Assembly: GCA_900323505.1 (NCBI GenBank)
Contig: OOIN01000002.1
Span: 1,922,001 to 1,986,000, forward strand
Length of the DNA stretch: 64,000 nt
From: Ustilago trichophora
Taxonomy: Eukaryota; Basidiomycota; Ustilaginomycetes; Ustilaginales; Ustilaginaceae
Direction of reading: 5' to 3'
Shown: positions 1 to 10,294 of the stretch, one piece after another
Numbering within the stretch: the stretch's first letter is position 1
How the letters are laid out: each line of letters starts with the position of its first letter
Made by a program: the position numbers and the translations under genes
Notes under the pieces: generated by a model
What the model saw: only the letters and a program-made list of their open reading frames with translations
The model's database searches: none
What the model was told of the DNA's origin: nothing

Positions 1-1
1 G

Positions 2-1279
2 GCTACTGACAAGAACCGCACCCTCAACACCGACTTTGTCGTCAAAGCATCTCCACCATCACCCTATACCGGCGTCGAGCTCACCGATGCACAGCTCCAA
101 GGTCTTAATTCCACCGACTTTTACCTCTACAACTACATCAGCACAGGGTATAATGCCACCAAGGTCCAGCGAGCTGTCATCATGCTCCATGGACTCGGGC
201 GTGATGCCTGGGCGTACTTTGATCAGACCCACACGGCGCTTCTCAATGCCACTTCGCGCAGAGAACGTGGCACTCGCAAAGCGCGCCTGCGTTCCGACGA
301 AGTGGTCATCATGGCTCCCATCTTTCTCAACGAGCAGGATCCCGGCTGCTACCCTGTCGATGATGACAACAATCCCACCTCCAATGCACTCGTCTGGAGT
401 GGAAGCAACTGGGCAGAGGGCTCAGACTCGATTTATCCGTCGACCATCAACGATACCAATGGCCAGCCATTCGAGCCACCTGGTATCTCTTCCTTCGAGG
501 CTCTCGATGCTACTGTCGCTTGGTTCTCGAACAAGACCATGTTCCCAAGCCTCAATACCATCATCGTCGCGGGACACAGTCTGGGTGCGCAGATGGTCCA
601 ACGTTATGCACTCATTGGTGCTGTTCCATCCGGCACCGTCCCTGTTCACTTTGTCGTTGCCAATCCCGGCTCGTATGCCTACCTCACCGACTGGCGTCCA
701 AGGTCTTACGACAGGTGCGCTGACACTTTCAACAACTGGAAGTTTGGCTTGAGCTCATACTCGCAATCTTATCTGTCTGACTTTATTGCAGACTCGCTTG
801 ACTCTACCAACGATGTTGAGAGTGTCGTGCAGCGCTACCGTCGCCGTATCGTGTCGTATCTGTTTGGACTTGCCGATCACGGAAAGGGAGATACTCGCTG
901 TGAGGCGTTGGCTCAGGGAACGACACATCTTGGGAGAGGAAGGAACTTTATCCAGCATCTGACAGAAATGGACGGTGGCTTCCCTGCAGCCCATACTGTC
1001 AACTACATCCCCAACGTATCGCATGACGGGCTCGGCATGTTTCAGAGTCAACCAGGCTTGGAGCGTCTCTTCTTTATCAACCTCAATGGCACCGAGTCAC
1101 CGACGGCGGTTGGAGACGATGATCAGAGCGCAAGGCAGTGGTCCAAGGCGAGGCATTCAGCGTCAGTTTCCTCGAGCTTGAGTGCCTTTGCATTGCTCTC
1201 TGGTTCATCCAGCGTCGGTACTTTGATAGCACTGCAGCTTGTTGTTGTGGCTGCTTTCGTGATCAGCAGCACCTTGTGA
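2..1279 (+). CDS. Alpha/beta hydrolase, probably GPI-anchored, 5' partial
   Basis: The reading frame is open from the first complete codon of the window, so the true start and any signal peptide lie upstream. An alpha/beta-hydrolase core is visible: a strand followed by MLHGLG (oxyanion region) and a nucleophile elbow GHSLG with the Ser codon at 578-580. A late His in the context NVSHDG could complete the triad; the acid is not obvious. Several N-x-S/T sites suggest a secreted protein. The last about 25 residues are hydrophobic and follow a small, Ser-rich stretch, as in GPI-attachment signals (or a C-terminal membrane anchor). Substrate cannot be told; similar fungal proteins are uncharacterised. 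It ends 737 bp before the polymerase gene on the same strand. The family call is fairly sure, the GPI anchor is inference. Confidence 0.75.
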   Translation, partial: ATDKNRTLNTDFVVKASPPSPYTGVELTDAQLQGLNSTDFYLYNYISTGYNATKVQRAVIMLHGLGRDAWAYFDQTHTALLNATSRRERGTRKARLRSDEVVIMAPIFLNEQDPGCYPVDDDNNPTSNALVWSGSNWAEGSDSIYPSTINDTNGQPFEPPGISSFEALDATVAWFSNKTMFPSLNTIIVAGHSLGAQMVQRYALIGAVPSGTVPVHFVVANPGSYAYLTDWRPRSYDRCADTFNNWKFGLSSYSQSYLSDFIADSLDSTNDVESVVQRYRRRIVSYLFGLADHGKGDTRCEALAQGTTHLGRGRNFIQHLTEMDGGFPAAHTVNYIPNVSHDGLGMFQSQPGLERLFFINLNGTESPTAVGDDDQSARQWSKARHSASVSSSLSAFALLSGSSSVGTLIALQLVVVAAFVISSTL

Positions 1280-2016
1280 CACAATACCCTTCTTTTTAGC
1301 ATCTTCCCAGCATCAACAATCATTCGTCACATCATCATGGACTTTTCTTTGCGTATTCGCACACAAACTCCAGCATACCTAGGTTTTCTTTGCATTCATT
1401 CCTTATTTTCGCATTCTGTTTCAATATTCTTCAACGACTGCTTATCCTGTACTATATACGTCCCTCGGAAAGCAATCATCGTACTTATCTGTGTCTTGCA
1501 TCGGTGGTGTGTTGGATAAAAGTCAAGCTCGGCCGCAGTTCCTTAGGAAAATCACTCTATCACTTCTCTTCATCCATCCATTTTCTCTTGCTCTGGTTGT
1601 CAGCTGTCCAATAAGGCTCGTTCTCACAGATGAATGGAAGTGGGTTGTCTGATGGCAAACAAACATTCACAGTTTGGTGGGTGTAAACGGGGCGGAACTC
1701 GGATAGCAAGCCTCCACACTTTGTGGCTTGATGCCGGTGAGTGAGCAGCCACGATAAATTTGATTTGGCGTGAGCTTGTTCTGCTGCTTTCGCGGATGCC
1801 GATTGTGCGGTCCCACCCTTGTGTACCATCTGCTCTCCTTCCTTCTACATCCTCGTTCAAAGCTCGGGATGCTCTGCTGCATCTCTCGTAGCGCTCTGGC
1901 ATCAAGCATGAAGTCAACATAGATCCTTTCTCAGTCTCTCATACACATCTCCATCACTTTATTTAGCAATGACTCGGCCACATCCCTAGACAGCTTCCAC
2001 CACAACACACTCCACC
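1280..2016. other. Intergenic, hydrolase 3' / Pol X 5'
   Basis: No gene recognised. It holds the 3' UTR of the hydrolase gene and the promoter and leader of the DNA polymerase gene. Short open frames here show no family features. Confidence 0.6.
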
Positions 2017-3975
2017 ATGTCGAATCCCCACCAGCCTCAAGCCGGCATTCGATACCAAAATCACATAGGCGCCCCATCTCGCAGCTCGAAAACCCCTCAA
2101 CGCACCCTTTCGCAGTCTACACGAATCCACATTCTCCGCGACAAGTTGGATGAGGACCAGGCGACACGGCTAGAGCTGTTGGCTCAACAGCTGGGTGCCC
2201 AGGTTACGAGCGATGCGGAAGCGGCAAATGTAGTTGTGACTGTGTTGAGGGCGCCGAAAAGGATCTTGAAGTGTTTCGGCGATGGAGAGGCTAATGTTGC
2301 CCCCTTTCAGCCAAAAGCAGACCAAACGGAAAGGATGGGAGGGAAAGCAGGTGGGCAAGAAAGAAACGAAGAAGAAGTGGTGGCGAAAGCGCTGGGTGAG
2401 GAAGAGGGAAGAGACTGGCGCCGCTTTGTCGTAACTCCGGAGTGGCTAGAGGCTGTGCAAAGGGAAGGGACACTGGTCGATCCTGACTTGTTCCCTGCGG
2501 TGGTGCTCAAACAGGAGGAGGAAGCAGATAAAGTTGAAACGAAGGGCTTGGAGAGGAAGCGCAAGCGCAGTCCTAGCGAGTCGCCTCTCCTACCTACGCA
2601 TCACAGCTCAGCCCCCTTCAAGCCGGCTGATCACCGCACTCCCTCCTCATCCAGCACTGCGTCTCCTATCAAATCCTCACTTTCATCATCGACCGTTCAG
2701 AAGACCTCCTCAACCCCTTCCTCGTATTACGACCCGATCTACCCACCACCCGGATGTCCACCCTGGCAAAACACACGCTATGCCTGTCGTCGACCCTCCC
2801 CTTTGATCTCACCTAACCAAGTCCTCATCGCTGACCTCGAAACGATCCGCAACGAACGCAAACTCACCGGCGACACGTATTCAGAAATGGCCTACATGCG
2901 CGCCATCTCGGCGCTCAAAGCGTTTCCGTTTCGCATCCCAGACCCAGCCCTGGATCCCCCTGAGGTGTTTGACAAAGAATTGCTAGAGTTGCGTCTGGGG
3001 GAGGTGGAGAAACTCAAAGGGGTCGGAAAGAAGGTCTATAGCTTGGTCAAGCAGTTTTATGCTCTCCCACAGCCGGAATCAGCGAAAGAAAAGGGAATTA
3101 CAAGGCCGAAGGCGGGGGAGCCTCGGATCGTAGAAGCCAAAGTCATCAAGAGGGACAAAGCGATTTTCGTCATGACGGCCTTCACCGAGCTCTACGGCAT
3201 CGGACCCATTGGTGCACGAGAAGCGTACAATTCCGGAGCACGATCTTTCTCCGACGTTTTGCATCGGGGTAAATCTCTTGCAACGCATCTTTCCGCCAAG
3301 GAATCTGTCCGCATCCTTGGAGACCTACGCAAGCCCATTGGGAGGGAAGAATGTCGCGCTATCACGGAGGACATTATGAAACTCGTCAAAAGCCTGCTTC
3401 CTACGGGGGTAGAGGTCAAGTATGAGATCTGTGGAGGATACAGAAGGGGCAAAGAAAGGACGTACGATCTGGATGTGATAATTGGTCATTCGGAACCGCC
3501 ATCGAGAGCGCTACATATGCGGCTATTGGAAAGTATGAAGAGCAAAGGATTGATCAGTCATATTGTTAACGTGTCTACTCCCGCTCCGTCTTTTACTGAC
3601 CCTGATCCCCTACCTACCACCTCCACCGCCACCGCTGCCCCTTCAGAAGAAGGAGGAACGATTCATATTGACATAGCCAACATCGTTGTCCTCCCCTCCC
3701 TGTCTCCAAATAATCCTGCCCCGATACACAGAAGAGTAGACTTGGTTTTTTGCCCACTCCGCGTCTACGGAGCTACCGTCCTAGGCTGGACCGGAAGCAT
3801 GACTTTCGAACGTGACCTCAGACTCTGGGCAAAGAGCAAAGGATTCAACTTTAGCTTTGATGGGCTCACCAATTTGGCCGAGGAAAGTGTCCTTGTGACC
3901 AAAGACGAGAGGGATGTGTTTAATTTACTCGGGTTGGAATGGGTGCCTCCCGAATGGCGAAATTGCGATGCTTAG
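2017..3975 (+). CDS. POL4: Family X DNA polymerase (Pol IV, Pol mu/lambda-like) with BRCT domain
   Basis: Gap-filling polymerase of non-homologous end joining and base excision repair, expected in the nucleus. The 652-residue frame is intact. A BRCT domain (about residues 35-170, ending in the conserved VTPEWL) is followed by a Ser/Pro-rich linker. Next come the 8-kDa-like helical region, a helix-hairpin-helix (LYGIGPIGA) and the catalytic palm. GGYRRGK lies near 473 and the metal ligands are D484 and D486 (DLDVI) and D575 (RVDLV). The sugar-contact motif at about 590-594 reads GWTGS, followed by FERDLR, as in Pol mu and TdT rather than the YFTGS of Pol beta/lambda. A Thr/Ser/Pro-rich loop of about 30 residues sits between the second and third carboxylates. 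The first ATG opens the BRCT region directly. It is convergent with SED5, 141 bp apart. Confidence 0.93.
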   Translation: MSNPHQPQAGIRYQNHIGAPSRSSKTPQRTLSQSTRIHILRDKLDEDQATRLELLAQQLGAQVTSDAEAANVVVTVLRAPKRILKCFGDGEANVAPFQPKADQTERMGGKAGGQERNEEEVVAKALGEEEGRDWRRFVVTPEWLEAVQREGTLVDPDLFPAVVLKQEEEADKVETKGLERKRKRSPSESPLLPTHHSSAPFKPADHRTPSSSSTASPIKSSLSSSTVQKTSSTPSSYYDPIYPPPGCPPWQNTRYACRRPSPLISPNQVLIADLETIRNERKLTGDTYSEMAYMRAISALKAFPFRIPDPALDPPEVFDKELLELRLGEVEKLKGVGKKVYSLVKQFYALPQPESAKEKGITRPKAGEPRIVEAKVIKRDKAIFVMTAFTELYGIGPIGAREAYNSGARSFSDVLHRGKSLATHLSAKESVRILGDLRKPIGREECRAITEDIMKLVKSLLPTGVEVKYEICGGYRRGKERTYDLDVIIGHSEPPSRALHMRLLESMKSKGLISHIVNVSTPAPSFTDPDPLPTTSTATAAPSEEGGTIHIDIANIVVLPSLSPNNPAPIHRRVDLVFCPLRVYGATVLGWTGSMTFERDLRLWAKSKGFNFSFDGLTNLAEESVLVTKDERDVFNLLGLEWVPPEWRNCDA

Positions 3976-4116
3976 AGAATAACATGTATGTATGGTATAT
4001 CCTGGCTGGAATTCGCACTCGCTCAGTTTGCTTTTTCGCAACGATTGGTGTGAAGATCGCAAAAATGATGACGTGAAAGATGCGATTGTGATTGTGATTG
4101 CAAAAGAGAGAGTGGT

Positions 4117-5549
4117 TTATGAGACGAGAATGAAAACTGTCGATCCGAACGCAAAAGTGCAAGAGCAAAGCATATGTGTCAGCTACATCCCTATGTGTCT
4201 CTCCATCATTTCGATCTTGGACCCTGAAGCAAGGGTAAGAGGACTTACGCAGGAAAAACACAATCAGCACACCAAAAATCTTCAACATCAACCACCTATT
4301 ACTGCTAACGCTAGCATAGTACTTCAACAACTCCCTCTGCGCTCCTCCCACATTATCGACCACTTCCATGACATTGTCGTCGATTCTCTGCACCGTCTCT
4401 CTCTGTTCTGCCACCATGTGTGCGAGTTGGCTAAAGATCTGTCCTAGTTCGGAGATGGTGGATTCGATGCTCTCGATGGCTGTAGATCGTTGCTGCATGT
4501 AGTTGTTCTGTTGGTTGTCCATGAGTTGCATTTGGAGGTATTGGTCGCCAGACCCAGCAGTGCCGGTAGGGTTGGAGGCGGAGGAGCCCATGTCGAGCGC
4601 GAGGAAGTCTGAGTCTGTTGTCGAGGGCTTCTTGCCCTTGGGATCGTAGCCGTCGGATGAGGCCGAGTGCTGGAGTGCAGCAGCGTTGGGGTTGAGCGGT
4701 GATGGCGCTGTACGGTGGGCCATGGCTGATGCCGTTCGAGTTGGGTTGTATAACGGGGAATCTGTACCATCGTTGGGGCCATTCAGAGGTTTGGCACGAG
4801 AACGAAGAACTGCTCGGTTTATGTCAGCAAACTTTGATCATCTTTACTCCCCCCTTGATTGAGACCACTGTTTCGATTATTACTCACCTGAGTTCTCGCC
4901 CGGCGCCATCCCCGGGGCAGAGTTGGAAAACATGAACTGCTCGCTGCGATCTTTGGACGCCTTCATGTTCTGCGTCCTTACCTCCAAGATGTCCTGGAAA
5001 CTCGTTGTCGCACCCGCAAGCTTGCTTTGGAGAAGGGTGACAACATTACCACGATGCTCTTCGGCACGGTCGGTGGCTTTTCCAGACTTGTTAGCTTTGT
5101 TGAAGGCTTGCAGGTCGGCAAGCTGCTTGTTGATGGCAGCAATGTCGTGTTTGATTATATAGGTCAGTTCGGAGATTTCTACCGGTCGGTCGTCGAATAG
5201 TGTCTTTCGGCGGGCAACTGCAGTAAGCAAAGGTTCACGACACATGTTTGCGGATGGAATAGAGATGAGTTAGTACTGGACGAGATACGAGGGTATGGCT
5301 GGTTGGAATGGCGGACGTACGCTGTGCAAGACGCTGCAACTTGGACGTGGTCGAAGCGATATCCTTGCTGATGGCTTGTGCTCTACGTGCAAACTCTCCC
5401 TTGGGAGAAGACCCTGGTGCATTGTTGTTGATCAGCTTTTGTTTCGCTGGTTGCGCTGACCTTGATGTGATCGACTCGACCAGCCCCTGGAACTCAGAGG
5501 TACGATCCTTGACCGAGTGGCCGTAATATGAGATTGGAGTGTATGACAT
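4117..5549 (-). CDS. SED5: Syntaxin-5 / Sed5 t-SNARE, four exons
   Basis: Qa-SNARE for ER-Golgi and intra-Golgi fusion. Proposed exons in reading order: 5549-5321, 5217-4888, 4809-4249 and 4136-4117, giving 379 residues in one frame. All introns are GT...AG (donors GTACGT, GTGAGT, GTAAGT). Family landmarks are DRTSEF near the N-terminus, the junction-spanning RRKTLFDDRP and ELTYIIKHD. The SNARE helix has the zero-layer Gln in VAEQRETV, followed by SNRWLMLKIF and the membrane anchor. The last exon is only 20 nt and completes the anchor as VFFLLFILVS-stop, the expected place for the family to end. Upstream in-frame ATG at 5732 exists, but MSYTPISYYG at 5549 fits family length. Divergent from CUS2, convergent with the Pol X gene. 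Confidence 0.88.
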
Positions 5550-5974
5550 GCTGAGCGGCAGTGCTTGTCGGCCAAGCTGTGTGTGTGGAAAGCGAAGATC
5601 GCCGTGGGGGGAGTTGGGAGTCGTTAGTGGCTGCTCTGTGTGCTTGCTGACGGCCGAGCAAGGATGAGGAGAAAAGCAAGGGTGATGATGGTTGAAGTGG
5701 TAAAGGTATTGAAAGCGGAAAGTCGACTCCACGTTGTCTGGCTGTGCGTGTGAGCGTGCGTCAAGCTGAAGTTGTGCCCCACGTCAACGTCGACCTTTCG
5801 AGCTTAGCCGCGCTTGAATTCCGAGTTTCCATGTTTTGTGCCTCTTAAAAAAAAGGCGTGGATTCAGCCCGTGCACAGTGGTGGTGTGGAGGCATGCTTC
5901 TTCCTTCCCAACCAGTCACAAAGTGATACCTCCATCCTTTCACTCTTCACCGATCTGGCAAAGCGATAGCAGTG
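5550..5974. promoter_or_regulatory. Divergent promoter region SED5 / CUS2
   Basis: This 425 bp gap separates two divergent starts, so it must contain both promoters. I see no gene and no recognisable operator. Confidence 0.5.
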
Positions 5975-7363
5975 ATGCATCCATCAGCGCCGACAGCAGC
6001 CGGATCCGAAGATCCACGGGTCTACCTCGACCGCCTCTCCGGCAACTGGCGGTACGAGGATGACGAGGGCGAAGAATGGGAGTGGCAGCCGTTCCTGCAA
6101 CATTCCCGAGCTGTCGACTTGGGCGAGACGGAAGAGGAGTCTGTTCCCAGCGCATCTTCTTCACGAGCTTCATCTTCATTAGCAGCAACTCAGCCAAATG
6201 GTCACTGGGTCAAAGTGCTAGACGATGACCTAATCCGTGCCCAGCAAGCAGCTTACTCTGTCGAGGGGGTCGATGAGTCTCAGCCTGCCCAAGCTGTCTT
6301 GCGGCGTGGCAAGAAGCGATCCGCTTCTCCCATCGCGCGGCCTCCTACGTCCTCATCATCATCGTCAAAAGTGGACAAGCTGCCTCCATCAAAGAAAACG
6401 AAACCAATCACATCACTGTACGTAACCGGTCTCCCACTCGATGCTACCTCAGAAGAAATCGCCCGCGTATTCTCCCGCTACGGCGTACTGTTAGAGGACG
6501 ATTCTGGCCATCCACGAGTCAAGTTGTACTACGATGACAAGACTGGAATGTTCAAAGGAGAAGCTCTGGTCGTCTACTTCAAGCCAGAGAGCGTAGAGTT
6601 GGCGATCAGCATGTTGGACGAGACCAACATGAGGGGGGCTATTGGCCAGTCTGCTGGATCTGCAGGGGGCCCGGTGATGCGTGTACAGCGTGCAGAATTT
6701 CCAGCCACTGCCAAAGGCGATGGTCCAGGGAGAGGAGAATCTTCCTCAACTGGTGGGAAGAACAGTGGCAGTGGAGCACCGAATCCCAAAGGCGACACGG
6801 AGTCATCAGGCCAACGCAGAAACCTGACAGATACGGACCGCAAGAAGATCGCCAAGCGCGTCGCACGGCTCGAAACAAAGCTTTCCGACTGGCGGGACGA
6901 ATCCGATTCGGAGCCCGAAACTGAACCCACAACCAACTCCGCTCAGCCCATCCTCAACTCAACAACAGGAGCAAGGACCGTGGTTCTCACCAAAATGTTC
7001 ACCCTGTACGAGCTCGATTCAGATCCCACTCTGCTCCTTGATCTCAAAGAAGACGTCCGAGAAGAGTGCAGTGAGAAAATCGGTGGAGTCACAAACGTTG
7101 TTCTCTGGGATAAGGAGCCCGAGGGAATCATCACGGTCAAATTCAAGACGGCAGAGCAGGCAAAAGGATGCGTCAAGATGATGAAGGGTCGATTTTTCGC
7201 TCAGAGACGCATCGATGCCTTTGTCCTTGCCGGGAAACCAAGGTTTAAGAGGAGTGGAAAGGGTGGTGATGATGCGGCTGATGATAGTGATGATGCTCAA
7301 GAAGAAGAAGCGGAAGAAAAACGCAGAAAAGACGCTTTCGGCAGCTGGTTGGAGGACGCTTAA
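5975..7363 (+). CDS. CUS2: Tat-SF1/Cus2-like U2 snRNP splicing factor
   Basis: Nuclear RNA-binding protein that assists U2 snRNA/SF3b function in pre-mRNA splicing. The 462-residue frame begins at ATG 5975. An acidic N-terminus contains WEWQPF and VLDDDLI. A first RRM lies at about 147-220 (LYVTGLPLD as RNP2, FKGEALVVYF as RNP1). A linker follows with a basic DRKKIAKRVARLE helix. The second RRM at about 333-425 has the U2AF-homology form, with GRFF in the place of the UHM R-x-F loop, so it may bind a ULM peptide such as that of SF3b155. The tail is acidic and ends FGSWLEDA, as in Cus2/Tat-SF1 relatives. No intron is needed. Convergent with SCH9. Confidence 0.87.
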   Translation: MHPSAPTAAGSEDPRVYLDRLSGNWRYEDDEGEEWEWQPFLQHSRAVDLGETEEESVPSASSSRASSSLAATQPNGHWVKVLDDDLIRAQQAAYSVEGVDESQPAQAVLRRGKKRSASPIARPPTSSSSSSKVDKLPPSKKTKPITSLYVTGLPLDATSEEIARVFSRYGVLLEDDSGHPRVKLYYDDKTGMFKGEALVVYFKPESVELAISMLDETNMRGAIGQSAGSAGGPVMRVQRAEFPATAKGDGPGRGESSSTGGKNSGSGAPNPKGDTESSGQRRNLTDTDRKKIAKRVARLETKLSDWRDESDSEPETEPTTNSAQPILNSTTGARTVVLTKMFTLYELDSDPTLLLDLKEDVREECSEKIGGVTNVVLWDKEPEGIITVKFKTAEQAKGCVKMMKGRFFAQRRIDAFVLAGKPRFKRSGKGGDDAADDSDDAQEEEAEEKRRKDAFGSWLEDA

Positions 7364-7676
7364 CCCTTCTTTTCATCTCATTGCCCCCAAGCGCTCCATT
7401 CAAGGAACATACACTCGGCCCATGTCGCCGATCCCAACATATCAAGGACAGAGCACAGTGCACAACCATCAGACGGTGATATCCTGGTACAAATTATGAA
7501 TTGAGAGAGAGAAAACGACCCAAAAAAGTGAGGTGCTTTGGCGTGTGCTTGCACATATTCGTGTGTAAAGGATGTGTGCGCGTGTGTATACTGTAGGTGT
7601 GAGATGGTCTTGATGTTTCAAGAGTGCTAAATGTCCATGAAAGCAGGCTTGTGCCGCTTTGTGTAAGGGCCCCTAC
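7364..7676. other. Intergenic, convergent 3' ends of CUS2 and SCH9
   Basis: Shared 3' UTR space of 313 bp with a TG-rich stretch near 7540-7610. Nothing else is seen. Confidence 0.6.
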
Positions 7677-10294
7677 TCATCGGGTGTACATGACTTCATC
7701 GGTATCCAATTGCTCAAAAGCCGCCTCGTCATCCATAGCATCATCATCGTTGACGCCCATTCTGCTCATGCCCAGACTGGCTCCTGCCAGACCGAAGCCT
7801 CCTGATCCTCTTCGACCGCCATAACTGCCGGCTACGCTTCCTTCGTACGTGCCGCTGTAGCTGAAGCCTCTGAACTTGTCCTGTACGCTCTTGGTCAGAA
7901 GATGGTCGTCCTCTTCCTCGCCTCTACCCTTGTTGATGGCTACACCTTTGCCATTAGCGTCCTTCTCCGAGAGAATGTCGCCGTTGGACAGCGCGTTGGC
8001 GGCATCAGTACTGGAGCCTTCGAATCCAGGGATCACGGCAACGTCCTTGAGATCGGTCTCTGTGAACTCTGGGTCGAAGTTGGCTACGCTCTCATCCGAC
8101 TCTACCAATGGCTTGAAAGGCGGTGTGAGCTGCTTCTTGGCGAGCGCATCAAAGTCGATATCCTTGAAGAAAGGATGCTCCTTCAGATCCTGTGCATCGC
8201 GCTGTGCACCCAATCGGTGGCGAGGGTTGCGGTTGAGAAGACCCTTGACAAATTGCTTGCCATCATCGCCAATTGCGCCCCGGGGAAACTTGATCTTACC
8301 GAAACAAATGTTGCGGTACATCTGCTGTGTGTCTTCCGCATAGAAGGGCGACCATCCACAGCACATTTCAAAGAGCAAAACACCCAGGGACCAGAAATCG
8401 ACCAGCTTCGAGTATCCGGATTCGTCGAGCAGCACTTCGGGAGCGAGGTATTCGGTGGTTCCGCAGAAAGTGTTGGTGAGCTGGCCGGCGCCCAAATCGG
8501 GCTTGCTGAGACCGAAATCGCACAGTGCGACGTGGCCAGTGGCGTCAAGCAAGATGTTTTCGGGCTTGAGGTCACGGTAGACAATGTCGTACTTGTGCAA
8601 GTGTTCAAGCGCAAGGACCAGCTCGGCGATGTAGAATCGGGCTCGCTCCTCGGTGAATCGACCCTCACGCTGCAAATGCCAGAAGAGCTCGCCGCCGGAT
8701 TTGTAGTCGGTGACAAAGTAGAGCTCGGTAGCGCTCTGGAAGGAAAACTTGAGACCAACGAGGAAAGGACAATCGAGCGACTTTTCGAGAATCTTTCGTT
8801 CGCCCATGGTGTGCGTGACCTCCTTCTTGAGCGCAATTTCGCGCTTGGACAGGACCTTCATAGCGTAGATACGCTTGGTGTCCTTCTTTCGCACCTGGAA
8901 AACTCGACCAAACGTGCCGCGGCCGATGAGCTTGAGGTACTCGAAATCGTGAGGGGTGAGCTTCTTCTGGGGCATACGCTCGTAGGAGATCTGAACACGA
9001 ATTTCGCCGCGGTGATTCTCCATGCCTTCCTCGTCATCGCGAGACGAGAGATGGTACCACTGGTCGCTCATCATCTTGTGGACCAGACGCGGCTTGATCT
9101 CGCGCATGCCAAGGAAGCCTTCATCTTCCGAGTGACGGTCGTAGACGCTAATGTAGATGGGCTGTGAATCTTGAGTGACATCGAAGGTGACCTCGTGCTT
9201 CCAGACTGGGTTATGATTCTGGCCTGTCCGTGAGAGTGCATCGGCGGGTGTAACAGTCTTGGCGCGGCTTCGACCGGCCTCTCCAGCTTCGGAGCGTGGC
9301 TGTGCGAAACCCTTGGCTTCCTCTCCAAACTCGTCGATGGGCTCGCGGCCGATGAACTCGTTCTTGTCGAACTGGACCACGGCGTAGGGTCTGGCAGCGG
9401 GGCTGCTGACGGCAAGGTTTCGACCAGCGACAATCTTGATGGTCAAGTGACCCCTTGGAGCTGCAGTGTTGCGCGTCTTGCTTGTACCTGAAGAGGTAGC
9501 GTTGCTGTTGATGGCGCTATTGGATGTCGAGGCTGCTGATGCGGTCGAAGGTGCGTCGGACACGGGAGCAGTTGAGTTGGTGACGGCTTGCGGGCTGTCA
9601 GTCTTTTGCTGCTTTGGTGGTGGCAGCTTCATGGTGAAATCGGGGTCGCTGAGAGAGATGGACGTGGTGGGAATGGCCGAGTGCGAGGTGATGCCACCAG
9701 GCGTCCTCATGCCAGGCGTTTGGTCACCAGGGAGATGGGTTCCAATGATGGAAGAGTTGAGCGAAGACCGCGAGGATTGCTTGGTCATTGCTGGTGGTTG
9801 CATGGCGTCGAAAGGGTTGCGTTCGGCGCCATTGGAATGAGAGCTGGATGCTTTGGGTGTGGTCTGTAGGGCGAAGGCAAAAATGCAGGACGAGCAGAGT
9901 GGGAAAAGTGGGTGCGTTAGATTAAGTTCCACCAGCAAAGTGACACAAGCTCTTGCACCCAGATGCCGGCTCGTCAGGATAGAGACTACAGTCGAACCGT
10001 CGGTCGACAAGTTTGCTTAACCTTCGCTGCTCGTAAAAGGCTTTGTCGCCAACCATGCGCTTCAGTGGACTGGACAAAGTTGCGTCACGTAGCTGAGATG
10101 CGACCTCGCAGTTCAGCGTACGTTCGCGCATCTACCTGTGGCTGTGACGATCGGATGTTGCGAAAAGAGTCGTGTTCGGAAGACGCAACGTCGCTTGCTG
10201 CTACTGCAGGCTCGAGACATTGTTGCGGTGGAAATTGACTTACCTGGTCCGCGGGACCCGAGGGCCACAATCCGCGTAGCATGTTGGAAGCCAT
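7677..10294 (-). CDS. SCH9: AGC protein kinase Sch9 (C2 domain + kinase), two exons
   Basis: Nutrient/TOR-responsive kinase, the fungal counterpart of S6K/Akt. Exon 1 (10294-10244) encodes 17 residues starting MASNMLRGLW and ends CAG|GTAAGT. Exon 2 (9863-7677) follows a CTACAG acceptor, and the join is phase 0, giving about 745 residues. After a Ser/Thr-rich region comes a C2 domain (about 154-300). The kinase domain (about 323-583) has GRGTFG, the HRD-type VYRDLKPEN, DFG, and a T-loop TNTFCGTTEYLAPE carrying the PDK1 site. The AGC tail has a turn-motif region and a hydrophobic motif FRGFSY near 682. The run SGYSKLVDFWSLG followed by CCGWSPF is typical of Sch9 rather than Ypk1. The first exon is inferred; the alternative ATG at 10010 in unspliced frame gives an implausible N-terminus. 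Confidence 0.9.

Noticed and set aside
7902..9167. 421-codon plus-strand frame opposite SCH9
   Set aside because: It mirrors the conserved kinase and C2 coding sequence on the other strand. Long antisense frames arise from biased codon use here.
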